From NCBI RefSeq assembly GCF_001667375.1, contig NZ_LZIN01000039.1:1-64000 (forward strand): DNA of 64,000 nt, written 5' to 3'. This DNA comes from Mycolicibacter sinensis (GTDB taxonomy: Bacteria > Actinomycetota > Actinomycetes > Mycobacteriales > Mycobacteriaceae). Numbering within the stretch: position 1 is the stretch's first letter; each line of letters begins with the position of its first letter. The notes under the pieces were generated by a model that was given only the letters and a program-made list of their open reading frames with translations, searched no databases and was not told the origin of the DNA. This document shows positions 36,560-48,883 of this stretch, one piece after another. The translations under genes were made by a program, and so were the position numbers.

Positions 36560-37460
36560 CGATGGTTCCGATCCAGGCCAGCGCCATCAGCTGCAGCACC
36601 CGGTCGCGCCGCAGGATGTCCTCTGCTTCACCGGCCATGCCGCCGTCGACGTCGACCGCGTAGCGCAGCACCCCGATGATGATCGGGATGATCGACACCG
36701 CGTACCAGGAGCCCGACCCGCTGTCGCGCTCGAAGGCGTACAGGCTGTAGCAGACCACCGCCGCGGTGGCCGACATCGTCCAGACGAAACGCAAGTAGGT
36801 GCTGGTGTAGCTCTCCAGGGACTTGCGGATCTTGGCGCCGGTCTGTTCGGCGAGCTGCTTTTCGGCGTAGCGCTTGCCGGCCACCATGAACAGCGAGCCG
36901 AACGCCATCACCAGCAGGAACCATTGCGACAGTGGGATGTTCGCGGCCACACCGCCGGCGATCGCCCGCAGCAGATACGCCGACGAGACGATGCAGATGT
37001 CAAGCACCGCTTGGTGTTTGAGCCCGAAGCAGTAGGCCAACTGCATCGCCAGGTAGATGCTTATCACCAGCGCCAGGTTGGGGGTGAGCCACCAGGAGAT
37101 ACCGAGCGAGGCCGCCGCCAGCAGCACCGCCAACACGTAGGCGAGCCCGACCGGCACCACCCCGGCGGCGATCGGCCGGAACCGCTTGGTGGGGTGCGCC
37201 CGGTCGGCTTCGACGTCCTGGGCGTCATTGACCAGGTAGATCGCCGAGGCCGCCAGGGAGAACACCACGAACGCGATCAACGACTTGCGCGCCAGATCGG
37301 CGTAGTCGTAGTGGATTCCGCCACCGAGGGCGGCCAGCGGCGCGGCCAGCACCAGTACGTTCTTCACCCACTGGCGGGGCCGCATCGCCTTGATCACTCC
37401 GGAGAGCAGGTTGGCCGGCGGGCCGAGCTCCGACGTGTGGTCTTGGGTGTCTGCGCTCAT
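36537..37460 (-). CDS. ubiA: decaprenyl-phosphate phosphoribosyltransferase (DPPR synthase) UbiA
   Basis: Transfers phosphoribose to decaprenyl phosphate, the first committed step to decaprenyl-phospho-arabinose. The 307-residue UbiA-fold membrane protein has the prenyl-binding Asp motif in NDAQDVEADRAHPTKRFRPIAAG and the second motif region in YAEKQLAEQTG. About nine helices. GTGA/ATGA-type overlap with the PAP2 phosphatase gene upstream (37457-37460) and overlap with aftB downstream indicate a tightly coupled operon. Confidence 0.96.
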   Translation of the reverse strand: MSADTQDHTSELGPPANLLSGVIKAMRPRQWVKNVLVLAAPLAALGGGIHYDYADLARKSLIAFVVFSLAASAIYLVNDAQDVEADRAHPTKRFRPIAAGVVPVGLAYVLAVLLAAASLGISWWLTPNLALVISIYLAMQLAYCFGLKHQAVLDICIVSSAYLLRAIAGGVAANIPLSQWFLLVMAFGSLFMVAGKRYAEKQLAEQTGAKIRKSLESYTSTYLRFVWTMSATAAVVCYSLYAFERDSGSGSWYAVSIIPIIIGVLRYAVDVDGGMAGEAEDILRRDRVLQLMALAWIGTIGAAVAFG

Positions 37461-37991
37461 CGTGAGTCTCCAGAGTTGTCCAGACGGATCGCGGCTGCGG
37501 CGACCGCGGCTCCAACCAGCGCGCCGACGGCGACATCGCTGGGGTAATGCACTCCGAGCACCATGCGCGACAGCGCCATTGGCGGCACCAGCACCGCCGG
37601 CAGGGCCAGCCCGCGCAGTCCGGCGGCCCGCCCCAGCAGCACCGCCGCCGCCGTGGTGGAGGTGGCATGCGCCGAGGGGAAACTCAACCGGCTCGGGGTG
37701 GCCACGTTGACCGCGATCGCCGGATGGTGCGGGCGTTCGCGGCGGACCACCCGCTTGATCACCACAGCGGCCGCGTGGGCGACGAACGCCCCCGCCCCTG
37801 CGGTCAGCCAGGCCCGCCGCCGTCGCGGCTGGGCCAGCGCACCGAGCGCGGACACCGCCAGCCAGCCCAGGCTGTGCTCACCGAAGTGCGACATGGCACG
37901 CGCGGTGGTCAGCACCCCGGGACGGCCCGTCAGCGCCGACTGCACGGCGACCAGCACGGCGTTCTCGCCGTGCGGGGGGCCGGCCAGCGGT

Positions 37992-37999
<8 letters not shown>
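37457..37999 (-). CDS. PAP2-family phosphatase (Rv3807c type)
   Basis: A 180-residue membrane phosphatase. By position it is proposed to dephosphorylate decaprenyl-phospho-phosphoribose in arabinose donor synthesis. The PAP2 motifs are visible: KRVVRRERPHHP (motif 1), PSAHATS (motif 2, in LSFPSAHATSTTAAA) and SRMVLGVHYPSDV (motif 3, with the catalytic His). ATG at 37999 overlaps the glfT2 stop by eight bases, and its 3' end overlaps ubiA. The frame is open far upstream but would run inside glfT2. Confidence 0.93.
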
Positions 38000-41424
<3,425 letters not shown>

Positions 41425-42267
41425 GTGCCGAACCGACGTCGACGCAGGCTCTCGACCACCATGAGCGCAGTCGCCGCCCTGGCAGTCGCGAGTCCGTTTG
41501 CAGTTGTCGCAGTATCCGACCTGGCCGCCCGCCAGGACGCCCCGCAGCACCGTGACTTCGTCGCGGCCGCGTCGGTGGCCGATCTGCCCAGTGAGCTCAT
41601 CTCGGCCCTCACCCAAGGGCTGTCCCAGTTCGGCGTGAACCTTCCGCCGGTCCCGGGCTTCGGGGGCGGGACGGGTTCGATGCCCGGCGCCTACCCGGCC
41701 TCGCCGGGGCTTACCTCGCCGGGGCTGTACCCCGCCTCGCCGGGGTTGACCTCGCCCACGGGACTGACGCCGGGCCTGGCCACGCCGGGGCTCACCGACC
41801 CCTCGCTGACGACGCCGTCACTGGCGACGCCGCCGCTGGGTACCCCGGGCGTGTCCACCACCTCGGGCTTGACCACGCCGTCGCTGGGCACCCCGGGCCT
41901 GACTTCGCCCGGTCTGACCACGCCGTCGCTGTCCGACTCCTCGCTGACCAGCCCCGGGCTGACCAGCCCCGGGTTGACCAGCCCGGACACCGGCCTGCTG
42001 GGCTCCGGTGACCCGCTCACCTCGCCGGTGGGCCTGGACCCGGGCCTGGACGGCACCTACCCGATCCTCGGCGACCCGTCGCTGGGCATGGGCATGCCGG
42101 AGGAGAAGGGCGGAGTCGTCAGCGACCTGATGAGTGCGGCCAATCAGCTCGGTGCCGGACAGGCCATCGACCTGCTCAAGGGTGTGGTGATCCCGTCCAT
42201 CGCGCAGGCCGCGCAAGGTGCCGCCCCGGCCGCCGCGGCCGCACCCGCCGCGGTCCCAGCCCCCTGA
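41425..42267 (+). CDS. erp: exported repetitive protein Erp
   Basis: Surface-exposed repetitive protein required for envelope integrity and virulence in pathogenic mycobacteria. The GTG start lies seven bases after GAGGAG. The 280 residues comprise an N-terminal signal (MSAVAALAVASPFAVVAVSDLAA), a conserved region to about residue 90, and a Pro/Gly/Leu/Thr/Ser repeat block built on PGLTSP-like units (about residues 91-190). A C-terminal conserved domain with a hydrophobic stretch and an Ala/Pro tail ends it. Repeat number and sequence vary between species, as expected for Erp. The position after glf matches Rv3810. Confidence 0.95.
   Translation: MPNRRRRRLSTTMSAVAALAVASPFAVVAVSDLAARQDAPQHRDFVAAASVADLPSELISALTQGLSQFGVNLPPVPGFGGGTGSMPGAYPASPGLTSPGLYPASPGLTSPTGLTPGLATPGLTDPSLTTPSLATPPLGTPGVSTTSGLTTPSLGTPGLTSPGLTTPSLSDSSLTSPGLTSPGLTSPDTGLLGSGDPLTSPVGLDPGLDGTYPILGDPSLGMGMPEEKGGVVSDLMSAANQLGAGQAIDLLKGVVIPSIAQAAQGAAPAAAAAPAAVPAP
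41695..41991 (+). repeat. degenerate P-G-L-T-S repeats inside erp
   Basis: About 300 bp of imperfect in-frame repeats encoding PGLTSP, PSLTTP and PSLATP-like pentapeptides. Units are degenerate rather than identical at the DNA level. Confidence 0.85.
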
Positions 42268-42285
42268 CCCAGGAGCCTGTTTCCC

Positions 42286-42341
42286 TAACGGCACCGCAGA
42301 GTCAGCCCGCCAGGGCAACGGAGGACTCTGCGGTGCCGTTA
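42286..42341 (+). terminator. 18-bp-stem hairpin after erp
   Basis: Perfect 18-bp arms (42286-42303 and 42324-42341) around a 20-nt loop, 18 bases after the erp stop. The arms contain GCAGAGTC/GACTCTGC, a motif shared with the hairpins at 31174 and 32127. Confidence 0.7.
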
Positions 42342-42412
42342 ACAATGCGGCCGGCCCGCAGGGTCGCGTGTCGTATCACTAACAACACAAGACACATACG
42401 TAACATCAGCAC

Positions 42413-44068
42413 GTGCCAACCCGTCGCCCACCGCCGACGATCAAGCTGACCGCTACCGTCGCGACCGTGCTGATCCTGCCGTGGGCATTGGGCTATGGAT
42501 CGGGCTCCCCGCCGGCCGAGCCACCGAGCGCCGCCGCGACCAAGCTGAACCAGCAGCCGCTGCCCGACCTGGAGCCCGGCGTCACCGTCCGCGAGATCAC
42601 CCAGGACGAGCCGTTCACCATGGTCGCGCTCACCGGCGCCGACCTCAGCGGCACCTCGGCGAAGATCCGCGCCAAGCGCGCCGACGGGTCCTGGGGACCC
42701 TGGTACGCCACCGCCCACGAGGCCACCGAGCATGCCTCCCCGGCCCGGCCCGCCGACGCCCCCGGTCCGGACGGCACCGAGCCGGTGTTCGTCGGGCGCA
42801 CCACCGCGGTGCAGATCGCGGTCACCCGGGCCGGCCCCGCCGCCCAGGCGCAGACCCCGGCCAAACAGCAGACGCCGCCGAAACAGCCCAAACCCGACCT
42901 CGGCTACATCCCGGCCACCGCCGCTCAGCCGTTCGCGCAGAACATCTCCGCGGTGCTGATCACCCCCCCGAAAGCCCCGGTCGACGCCCAGTGGTCGCCG
43001 CCGAGCGCGGCCCTGGCCCCGGGTCAGCCGCCCAACATCATTCCGCGCAGCCAGTGGGGTGCCGGCGCTCGCGGGCGGTGCGGCAAGCCGGCGGAGAGCG
43101 GCCCGATCCACGCCGCGGTGGTGCATCACACCGCGGGCTCCAACGACTACTCCCCCGAGGACTCGGCGGAGATCATCCGGGCCATCTACGCCTACCACAC
43201 CCGCACCCTGGGCTGGTGCGACATCGGCTACAACGCGCTGGTGGACAAGTACGGCCAGGTGTTCGAGGGCCGGGCCGGCGGCATCACCAAGGGCATCGTG
43301 GGCAGCCACGCCGGCGGGTTCAATAAGAACACCTGGGGGGTGTCGATGATCGGCACCTTCGACGACGCGCCTCCCCCGCCGATTCAGCTCGAGACCGTCG
43401 GCCGGTTGCTGGGCTGGCGGCTGGGCCTGGACCTCGCCGACCCGCGCGGCACCGTGCACCTGACCTCCGCCGGCGGCGCGTCCACCCACGTTCCCCGCGG
43501 CTCGGAGCTGACGCTGCCGGCGATCATCGGCCACCGCGACCTCGACGCGACCGAGTGCCCCGGTGAGCAGGGGTACGTGGCGCTCAACGAGATCCGGGAG
43601 ATCGCCGCCCGATTCGGCGACCCGCCGGGCCCGGAAGACCTCGCCCGGACGATGCAGGGCGGCGCCATCCACACCCGCTGGCTGGAGCTGGGCGGCTCCG
43701 AAGGCATGCTCGGCGCCGTCACCTCGCCCGAGGCGATCGGCGAGGGTTCCACCAAGTACGCGACGTTCGAGCACGGAGCGGTGTACTGGTCACCGGAGAC
43801 CGGCGCCCAGCCGATCACCGGGGCGATCTACGACGCCTGGGCGTCGCTGGGCTACGAGCGCGGCATGCTGGGGCTGCCCACCAGCGCCGAGATCCCCGAG
43901 CCGGAGTGGATCGGGCAGAACTTCCAGCACGGCACGCTGAACTACAACCGGGCCAGCGGCAGCGTCGTCCGGGTCATCGACGGCAACGCCGAAGAGCTGC
44001 CGCCGCCCCCGCCGGAGGGTCCGCCGGTACAGCTGGAGCGCTTCTCCCGGGTGCTCGAAATCGGCTAA
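42413..44068 (+). CDS. exported PGRP/N-acetylmuramoyl-L-alanine amidase with LGFP repeats
   Basis: A 551-residue exported protein matching Rv3811. An N-terminal hydrophobic signal (LTATVATVLILPWALGYG) and a Pro/Lys/Gln-rich linker precede a PGRP/amidase domain: IIPRSQWGA, AAVVHHTAGSNDY (zinc-ligand His), RTLGWCDIGYNALVDKYGQVFEGRAGG, and GHRDLDATECPG with the second His and Cys. The C-terminus carries LGFP-like wall-anchoring repeats (EGMLGAVTSPE, TKYATFEHGAVYWSPETGAQPI, RGMLGLPTSAE). GTG start at 42413. Its stop touches the convergent HAD gene. Confidence 0.92.
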   Translation: MPTRRPPPTIKLTATVATVLILPWALGYGSGSPPAEPPSAAATKLNQQPLPDLEPGVTVREITQDEPFTMVALTGADLSGTSAKIRAKRADGSWGPWYATAHEATEHASPARPADAPGPDGTEPVFVGRTTAVQIAVTRAGPAAQAQTPAKQQTPPKQPKPDLGYIPATAAQPFAQNISAVLITPPKAPVDAQWSPPSAALAPGQPPNIIPRSQWGAGARGRCGKPAESGPIHAAVVHHTAGSNDYSPEDSAEIIRAIYAYHTRTLGWCDIGYNALVDKYGQVFEGRAGGITKGIVGSHAGGFNKNTWGVSMIGTFDDAPPPPIQLETVGRLLGWRLGLDLADPRGTVHLTSAGGASTHVPRGSELTLPAIIGHRDLDATECPGEQGYVALNEIREIAARFGDPPGPEDLARTMQGGAIHTRWLELGGSEGMLGAVTSPEAIGEGSTKYATFEHGAVYWSPETGAQPITGAIYDAWASLGYERGMLGLPTSAEIPEPEWIGQNFQHGTLNYNRASGSVVRVIDGNAEELPPPPPEGPPVQLERFSRVLEIG

Positions 44069-44910
44069 CCCCCGTTGGGGTTCCACCATCGTTCCAGCAC
44101 CCGCGCCAGGCCGTCCTCGGTGTTGGGCGCGGTGATCTCGGCAGCCGCCGCCAGCACTTCGGGATGCGCGTTACCCATCGCCACACCATGGCCCGCCCCC
44201 AGCAGCAACGGCAGGTCGTTGGGCATGTCGCCGAAAGCCACCACCTGATCGATGCCGATTCCCATCGGCATGATCAGCTCCTCGATGCCGGTGGCCTTGG
44301 TGATCCCGGCCGGCACCACCTCGACCAGCCCGTTGTTGGTGGAATAAGTCATCTCCGCGGCGCTGCCGATATGCGGCGCCAGCTGCGCCGTCATGTCGGC
44401 ACTGGCCGCCCCGGCCTTGCGGATCAACAGCTTGATCGCCGGCTGGGACAGCAGGTCGGCCAGGGAGACCTCGGTGTTGTCCGGGTTGAGCCAGGCATGT
44501 TCATAGCCCGGTGAGCTGACGAACTGCGGCGTCGCCGCGTCGTGTGCGCGCTCGCCGATGCGTTCCACGGCCAACCCCGCGCCGGGCAGGACGCGTCCGA
44601 CGACCTCGGCCAGTTTGACCAGGATGTCGGCCGACAGCGTGCGCGCCGAGATCACCCGGTCGGTGTCCGGGTCGTAGAGCACCGCCCCGTTGGCGCACAC
44701 CGCCAGCGGGGCGAAGCCGAGCGCGTCGACCACCGGGGCGATCCAGCGCGGCGGGCGCCCGGTCGCCAGGACGAACCCGGCGCCGGAGTCGACGGCCGCG
44801 TGCACCGCCGCCCGGGTGCGCGCGGTGATGTTCTCGGCGTTGTCGAGCAGAGTGCCGTCGACGTCGCTGGCGATCAGCGCGGGGACCGGGTATTGCCGCG
44901 GTGCCATCAA
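44065..44910 (-). CDS. HAD-superfamily (Cof-type) hydrolase
   Basis: A 281-residue haloacid dehalogenase-like phosphatase of the IIB (Cof) type, matching Rv3813c. Motif I is ASDVDGTLLD, motif II is in LATGRPPRW, and motifs III/IV lie in KATGIEELIMPMGIGIDQVVAFGDMPNDLPLLLGAGHGVAMGNAH (in sense). The substrate is probably a small phosphorylated metabolite and is unknown. The ATG lies upstream of an overlap with the next acyltransferase stop (44907-44910), so it heads toward or belongs to the acyltransferase operon. Confidence 0.92.
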   Translation of the reverse strand: MMAPRQYPVPALIASDVDGTLLDNAENITARTRAAVHAAVDSGAGFVLATGRPPRWIAPVVDALGFAPLAVCANGAVLYDPDTDRVISARTLSADILVKLAEVVGRVLPGAGLAVERIGERAHDAATPQFVSSPGYEHAWLNPDNTEVSLADLLSQPAIKLLIRKAGAASADMTAQLAPHIGSAAEMTYSTNNGLVEVVPAGITKATGIEELIMPMGIGIDQVVAFGDMPNDLPLLLGAGHGVAMGNAHPEVLAAAAEITAPNTEDGLARVLERWWNPNGG

Positions 44911-45701
44911 CGCCGACTCAGACCGGCCAGCGCCCGCCGCAGCCGGCCCTGCTGTGCCCGCTCGAGCCGTTTGCGATCGCGTTCGGCGAGCTCGGTTTCG
45001 CGCATTGCCAGGCCTTCGGCCATGGTGGGGGCGCCGCCGCCGAGCCGCCGCGGCACCCAGTACGCGCCGGCGGGGTGCGGGTACTCGCGTTGCGCCTGGT
45101 CGAGCATGACGGCCATGGTGTCACGCAGCGCGGCGGTGGTCGCCTCGACGTCACCGGAGGCGGCCATCGGCCGGCCGATCTTGGCCAGCACCGGAACGTG
45201 GTTGCGCCACAGCTGCTTCGGGTGGTCCTTCGTCCATACCCGCTGCATGCCCCAGACGATGACCGGGATGATCGGGACACCGGCGGCATGCGCCATCCGG
45301 GCGGCGCCGGTCTTGAACTCGCGCAGTTCGAAGCTGCGGCTGATGGTGGCCTCCGGGTGCAGCCCGACGAGCTCACCCTCGCGCAGCCGCTGCACCGCCA
45401 CGTCGTAGGCACCGGCCCCGGCCGAGCGGTCGACCGGGATCAGCTTGATGTGCTTGATCACGTATCTGATCACCGGCACCTCGGTCATCTCGGCCTTGAT
45501 CATGAACCGCAACCGGCGGCGGCGCCGCAGGGCCGCCAGCGAGGCCGGATACCAGTCCAGGTAGCTGGTGTGGTTGAGAGCGAGCACCGCGCCGCCGCGT
45601 TCGGGAATGTTCTCCAGGCCCTCGAAGGTCACGTGCGGCCCGTTGGCTTTCACCAGCGCGGGGATCACGATCTCCAGGGTGCGGAAGAAGGGTTCAGCCA
45701 T
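44907..45701 (-). CDS. PlsC-like 1-acyl-sn-glycerol-3-phosphate acyltransferase family, copy 1
   Basis: First of three consecutive paralogous acyltransferases (Rv3814c-type), 264 residues. The catalytic HX4D box is LALNHTSYLDWYP. Further motifs are IPVDRSAGAGAYDVAVQRL, the glycerol-phosphate binding motif LHPEATISRS and IIPVIVWGMQRVWTKDHP. ATG at 45701 overlaps the next upstream gene by eight bases. It probably acylates a lysophospholipid or another glycolipid at the membrane; the acceptor is unknown. Confidence 0.9.
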   Translation of the reverse strand: MAEPFFRTLEIVIPALVKANGPHVTFEGLENIPERGGAVLALNHTSYLDWYPASLAALRRRRRLRFMIKAEMTEVPVIRYVIKHIKLIPVDRSAGAGAYDVAVQRLREGELVGLHPEATISRSFELREFKTGAARMAHAAGVPIIPVIVWGMQRVWTKDHPKQLWRNHVPVLAKIGRPMAASGDVEATTAALRDTMAVMLDQAQREYPHPAGAYWVPRRLGGGAPTMAEGLAMRETELAERDRKRLERAQQGRLRRALAGLSRR

Positions 45702-46452
45702 CTTCAGCGCTCCGGGCTCGGCCGGCCGCCCGCTGCGCCAGCTCCCGTTCGTCGAGAACCTTGGCTTCCGCCGGGGTGGGCGCGGTACCGCCCAGCCGCC
45801 GCGGTACCCAGTACTGGCCCGCCGGGTGCGGGTAGTCCTGCTGAACGCCGGCCAGCATCGGCGCCATCTGCGCACGCAAGGCGGCGATGAGGCCGGCGGC
45901 GTCGCCGGCCGGGGCCAGCGGCGCGCCCACCAGCACGGTGATCGGGATCCGGCTGCCGATCAGCCGCGCCCGCGGGTGGTCCTTGGTCCACAGCCGGTGC
46001 GCGCCCCACACGATCAGCGGGACGATCGGCACCTGCGCCTCGAGCGCCATCCGGGCGGCCCCGGACTTGAACTCCTTCAGCTCGAAGCTGCGGCTGATGG
46101 TGGCTTCCGGGTAGACGCCGACCACCTCGCCGGCGCGCAGCGCAGCCACCGCATGCCGGTAGGCGTCGGAGCCGGCGCCGCGATCGACCGGGATGGTGCC
46201 GGTGTGGTGGATCAGATAATTCACCACTCGCACCTGCTGCATCTCGGCCTTGATCATGAATCGCATCCGCCGGCCCCGGCGATAAGCCGCCAGCGCCGCG
46301 GGCAGGAAGTCGACGTAGCCGGTGTGGTTGATCGCGATCACCGCGCCGCCCTCGGCCGGGATGTGCTCCAGGCCGCGAAAGTCGATGCGGGCGCCGGAGA
46401 CCTTCACCGCGGTCACCGCTGTCAGCTCCAGCGCACGAAAAACCGGCTGCAT
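45694..46452 (-). CDS. PlsC-like acyltransferase, copy 2
   Basis: Second paralogue (Rv3815c-type), 252 residues. HX4D box IAINHTGYVDFLP, then RMRFMIKAEMQQVRVVNYLIHH, GVYPEATISRSFELKEFKSGAARMA and VWGAHRLWTKDHP. Compared with copy 1 the C-terminal tail (PAEAKVLDERELAQRAA) is shorter. ATG at 46452 is seven bases after the stop of copy 3; an upstream in-frame extension runs into copy 3 and was rejected. Confidence 0.9.
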   Translation of the reverse strand: MQPVFRALELTAVTAVKVSGARIDFRGLEHIPAEGGAVIAINHTGYVDFLPAALAAYRRGRRMRFMIKAEMQQVRVVNYLIHHTGTIPVDRGAGSDAYRHAVAALRAGEVVGVYPEATISRSFELKEFKSGAARMALEAQVPIVPLIVWGAHRLWTKDHPRARLIGSRIPITVLVGAPLAPAGDAAGLIAALRAQMAPMLAGVQQDYPHPAGQYWVPRRLGGTAPTPAEAKVLDERELAQRAAGRARSAEDG

Positions 46453-46459
46453 GCCAGGG

Positions 46460-47248
46460 CTACTCCGCGGCGCCCGTCGCGGTCGGCGGCTGCGGGTGCC
46501 GGGCGGCCCGCGCCTCGGCCTTGCGGGCGGCTTCCTCGGCGTCGAGCCGCAGCGCCTCGGCCGGAGTGGGGGCACCGCCGCCGAGGCGGTGCGGCACCCA
46601 GAACTCACCGGCCGGGTGTTCGGGATAGGCGTCCTGGGTCTGCTCGAGCAGGTGTTGCATGCGGGTCTGCAGCAGATCCCGCAGGTCCTCGACGGACAGC
46701 GTCGGCGGTATCGGTTCGCCGACCGCCACCGAGATCGGCACCTTGGAGCGCCCCAGCCGTCTGGGGTGGTCCTTGGTCCAGACCCGCTGGGCGCCCCACA
46801 CGATGTGCGGGATGATCGGCACCTGCGCCTCGAGTGCCATCCGGGCGGCACCGCTCTTGAACTCCTTGAGCTCGAAGCTGCGGCTGATCGTCGCCTCCGG
46901 GTAGACCCCGACCAGCTCACCGGCCCGCAGGTAATCGACGGCGGAGGCGTAGGCGTCGGCGCCCTGACCGCGATCGACCGGGATGTGCCGGCAGCCGCGC
47001 ATGATCGGGCCGGTGAAGCGGTTGTCGAAGGTTTCCTTCTTGGCCATGAACCGCACCCGCCGGCGCGGCTTGTTGTCGTAGGCGGCGAGGCCGGCGAACG
47101 CGAAGTCGAGGTAGCCGGTGTGGTTGATCGCGACCACGGCGCCGCCGCTGGCGGGGATGTTGTGCGCGCCGGTGACGGTGATCTTCACCCCCTGAAAGCG
47201 CCACAACGTGCGGGCGGTTGTCGCGACGCTGCCGTACCACGGTTCCAC
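46460..47248 (-). CDS. PlsC-like acyltransferase, copy 3
   Basis: Third paralogue (Rv3816c-type), 262 residues, first of the three in transcription order. HX4D box IAINHTGYLDFAF, RRRVRFMAKKETFDNRFTGPIMRG, VYPEATISRSFELKEFKSGAARM and VWGAQRVWTKDHPRRL. It differs from the others by the Lys-Lys-Glu motif after RFMA. It ends in an Ala/Glu-rich tail. Divergent from the Rieske-fusion gene across about 80 bp. Confidence 0.9.
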   Translation of the reverse strand: MEPWYGSVATTARTLWRFQGVKITVTGAHNIPASGGAVVAINHTGYLDFAFAGLAAYDNKPRRRVRFMAKKETFDNRFTGPIMRGCRHIPVDRGQGADAYASAVDYLRAGELVGVYPEATISRSFELKEFKSGAARMALEAQVPIIPHIVWGAQRVWTKDHPRRLGRSKVPISVAVGEPIPPTLSVEDLRDLLQTRMQHLLEQTQDAYPEHPAGEFWVPHRLGGGAPTPAEALRLDAEEAARKAEARAARHPQPPTATGAAE

Positions 47249-47329
47249 AGTCGTCCAGCCTAGGCGATGCCGCGGGCCGCGCCGTCGTTAAGCTCGGGAG
47301 GAATCTGCTACAGCGTCGGGAAGGTACTA

Positions 47330-48883
47330 GTGCGGGTCACCAGCGTCGGACACGCCGGCTTCCGGATCGAGACCGCCGCGGGCAGCATCCTGTGCGACCC
47401 GTGGGTGAACCCGGCCTACTTCGCGTCGTGGTTCCCGTTCCCGGACAACTCCGCCCTGGACTGGGACGCCCTGGGCGACTGCGATTACCTCTACATCTCG
47501 CATCTGCACCACGACCACTTCGACCCGCGGCATCTGGCCGCCCACGTCAACAAAGACGCGGTGGTGCTACTGCCCGACTATCCGGTCCCGGATCTGCGCA
47601 CCGAACTGGAGAAGCTGGGCTTCCACCGGTTCTTCGAGACCACCGACTCGGTTCGGCACACGGTGAGCGGCCCCAAGGGCGCTCTGGACGTGATGATCAT
47701 CGCGTTGCGTGCCCCGGCCGACGGCCCGATCGGCGACTCGGGACTGGTGGTTTCCGACGGGGTGACCACCGTCTTCAACATGAACGACTCGCGCCCGATC
47801 GACCTGGACGTGCTCACGGCGTTCGGGAGCATCGACGTGCATTTGCTGCAGTACTCCGGGGCGATCTGGTACCCGATGGTCTACGACATGCCGCAGCGGG
47901 CCAAGGAGGCGTTCGGCATCCAGAAGCGGCAACGGCAGATGGACCGCGCCCGCCAATACGTCGCGCACGTCGACGCCAGGTGGGTGGTGCCGTCGGCCGG
48001 CCCGCCGTGCTTTCTGGATCCCGAGCTGCGTTACCTCAACGACGACCACGGCGATCCCGCCAACATCTTCCCCGACGAGATGGTGTTCCTGGATCAGCTG
48101 CGCCGCAACGGCCACGACGGCGGGCTGCTGATGATCCCCGGGTCATGTGCGACGTTTACCGGGGCACAATTGGATTCGCTGACCCACCCGTTCGACGACG
48201 TCGAGTCAATCTTCACCAGCGGCAAGGCCGACTACATCGCCGCCTACGCCGATCGGATGGCGCCGGCGCTGGCCGCCGAGAAGGCGTCCTGGGCGCCGGC
48301 GGCCGGGCCGGCGATGCTGGAGCCGCTGCGGGCGCTGTTCGAGCCGATCATGGCCAAGAGCAACGAGATCTGCGACGGCATCGGCTATCCGGTCGAGCTG
48401 GTGCTGGACGGAGCCGGCCACCAAGAAACCGTCGTGCTAGATTTCCCCAAACGCATGGTGCGCGAACCGGTTCCGGGTGAGAAGTTCCGCTACGGCTTCG
48501 GTATCCCGCCCGAGCTGGTGCGCACCGTGCTGCGCGACGGCGAACCGGACTGGGTCAACACGATATTCCTGTCCACCCGGTTCAAGGCCTGGCGGGTCGG
48601 CGGTTACAACGAGTACCTCTACACGTTCTTCAAGTGCCTCACCGAGGATCGGATCGTCTACGCCGACGGCTGGTTCGGGGAGAGCCACGACGACTCGGCG
48701 ACGATCACCTTGGGCGACTGGCAGATTCAGCGCCGCTGCCCGCACATGAAAGCCGACCTGTTGAAGTTCGGGGTGGTCGAGGGCAGCACCCTGACCTGCA
48801 ATCAGCACGGCTGGCAGTGGGATCTGAACACCGGTCGCTGCCTGACCGCCAAGGGCCACGAGCTGCGCTGCGAGAAACTGTGA
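47330..48883 (+). CDS. metallo-beta-lactamase-fold / Rieske 2Fe-2S fusion protein (Rv3818 type)
   Basis: A 517-residue fusion. The N-terminal UlaG-like metallo-hydrolase fold has the HLHHDHFDP metal motif near residues 58-66 and an HGDPANIFPDEM segment. The C-terminal Rieske domain has RRCPHMKADLL and CNQHGWQWDL (C-X-H ... C-X2-H; here CPH and CNQH) near residues 470-495. The architecture resembles CMP-N-acetylneuraminate hydroxylase-like proteins; the mycobacterial substrate is unknown. GTG at 47330 with GGAAGG upstream matches the homologue length better than the longer frame from 47267. Confidence 0.88.
   Translation: MRVTSVGHAGFRIETAAGSILCDPWVNPAYFASWFPFPDNSALDWDALGDCDYLYISHLHHDHFDPRHLAAHVNKDAVVLLPDYPVPDLRTELEKLGFHRFFETTDSVRHTVSGPKGALDVMIIALRAPADGPIGDSGLVVSDGVTTVFNMNDSRPIDLDVLTAFGSIDVHLLQYSGAIWYPMVYDMPQRAKEAFGIQKRQRQMDRARQYVAHVDARWVVPSAGPPCFLDPELRYLNDDHGDPANIFPDEMVFLDQLRRNGHDGGLLMIPGSCATFTGAQLDSLTHPFDDVESIFTSGKADYIAAYADRMAPALAAEKASWAPAAGPAMLEPLRALFEPIMAKSNEICDGIGYPVELVLDGAGHQETVVLDFPKRMVREPVPGEKFRYGFGIPPELVRTVLRDGEPDWVNTIFLSTRFKAWRVGGYNEYLYTFFKCLTEDRIVYADGWFGESHDDSATITLGDWQIQRRCPHMKADLLKFGVVEGSTLTCNQHGWQWDLNTGRCLTAKGHELRCEKL

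Noticed and set aside
41695-41991. Repeats considered as a possible CRISPR or tandem-repeat array
   Set aside because: They are degenerate in-frame codons of Erp with no spacer structure.
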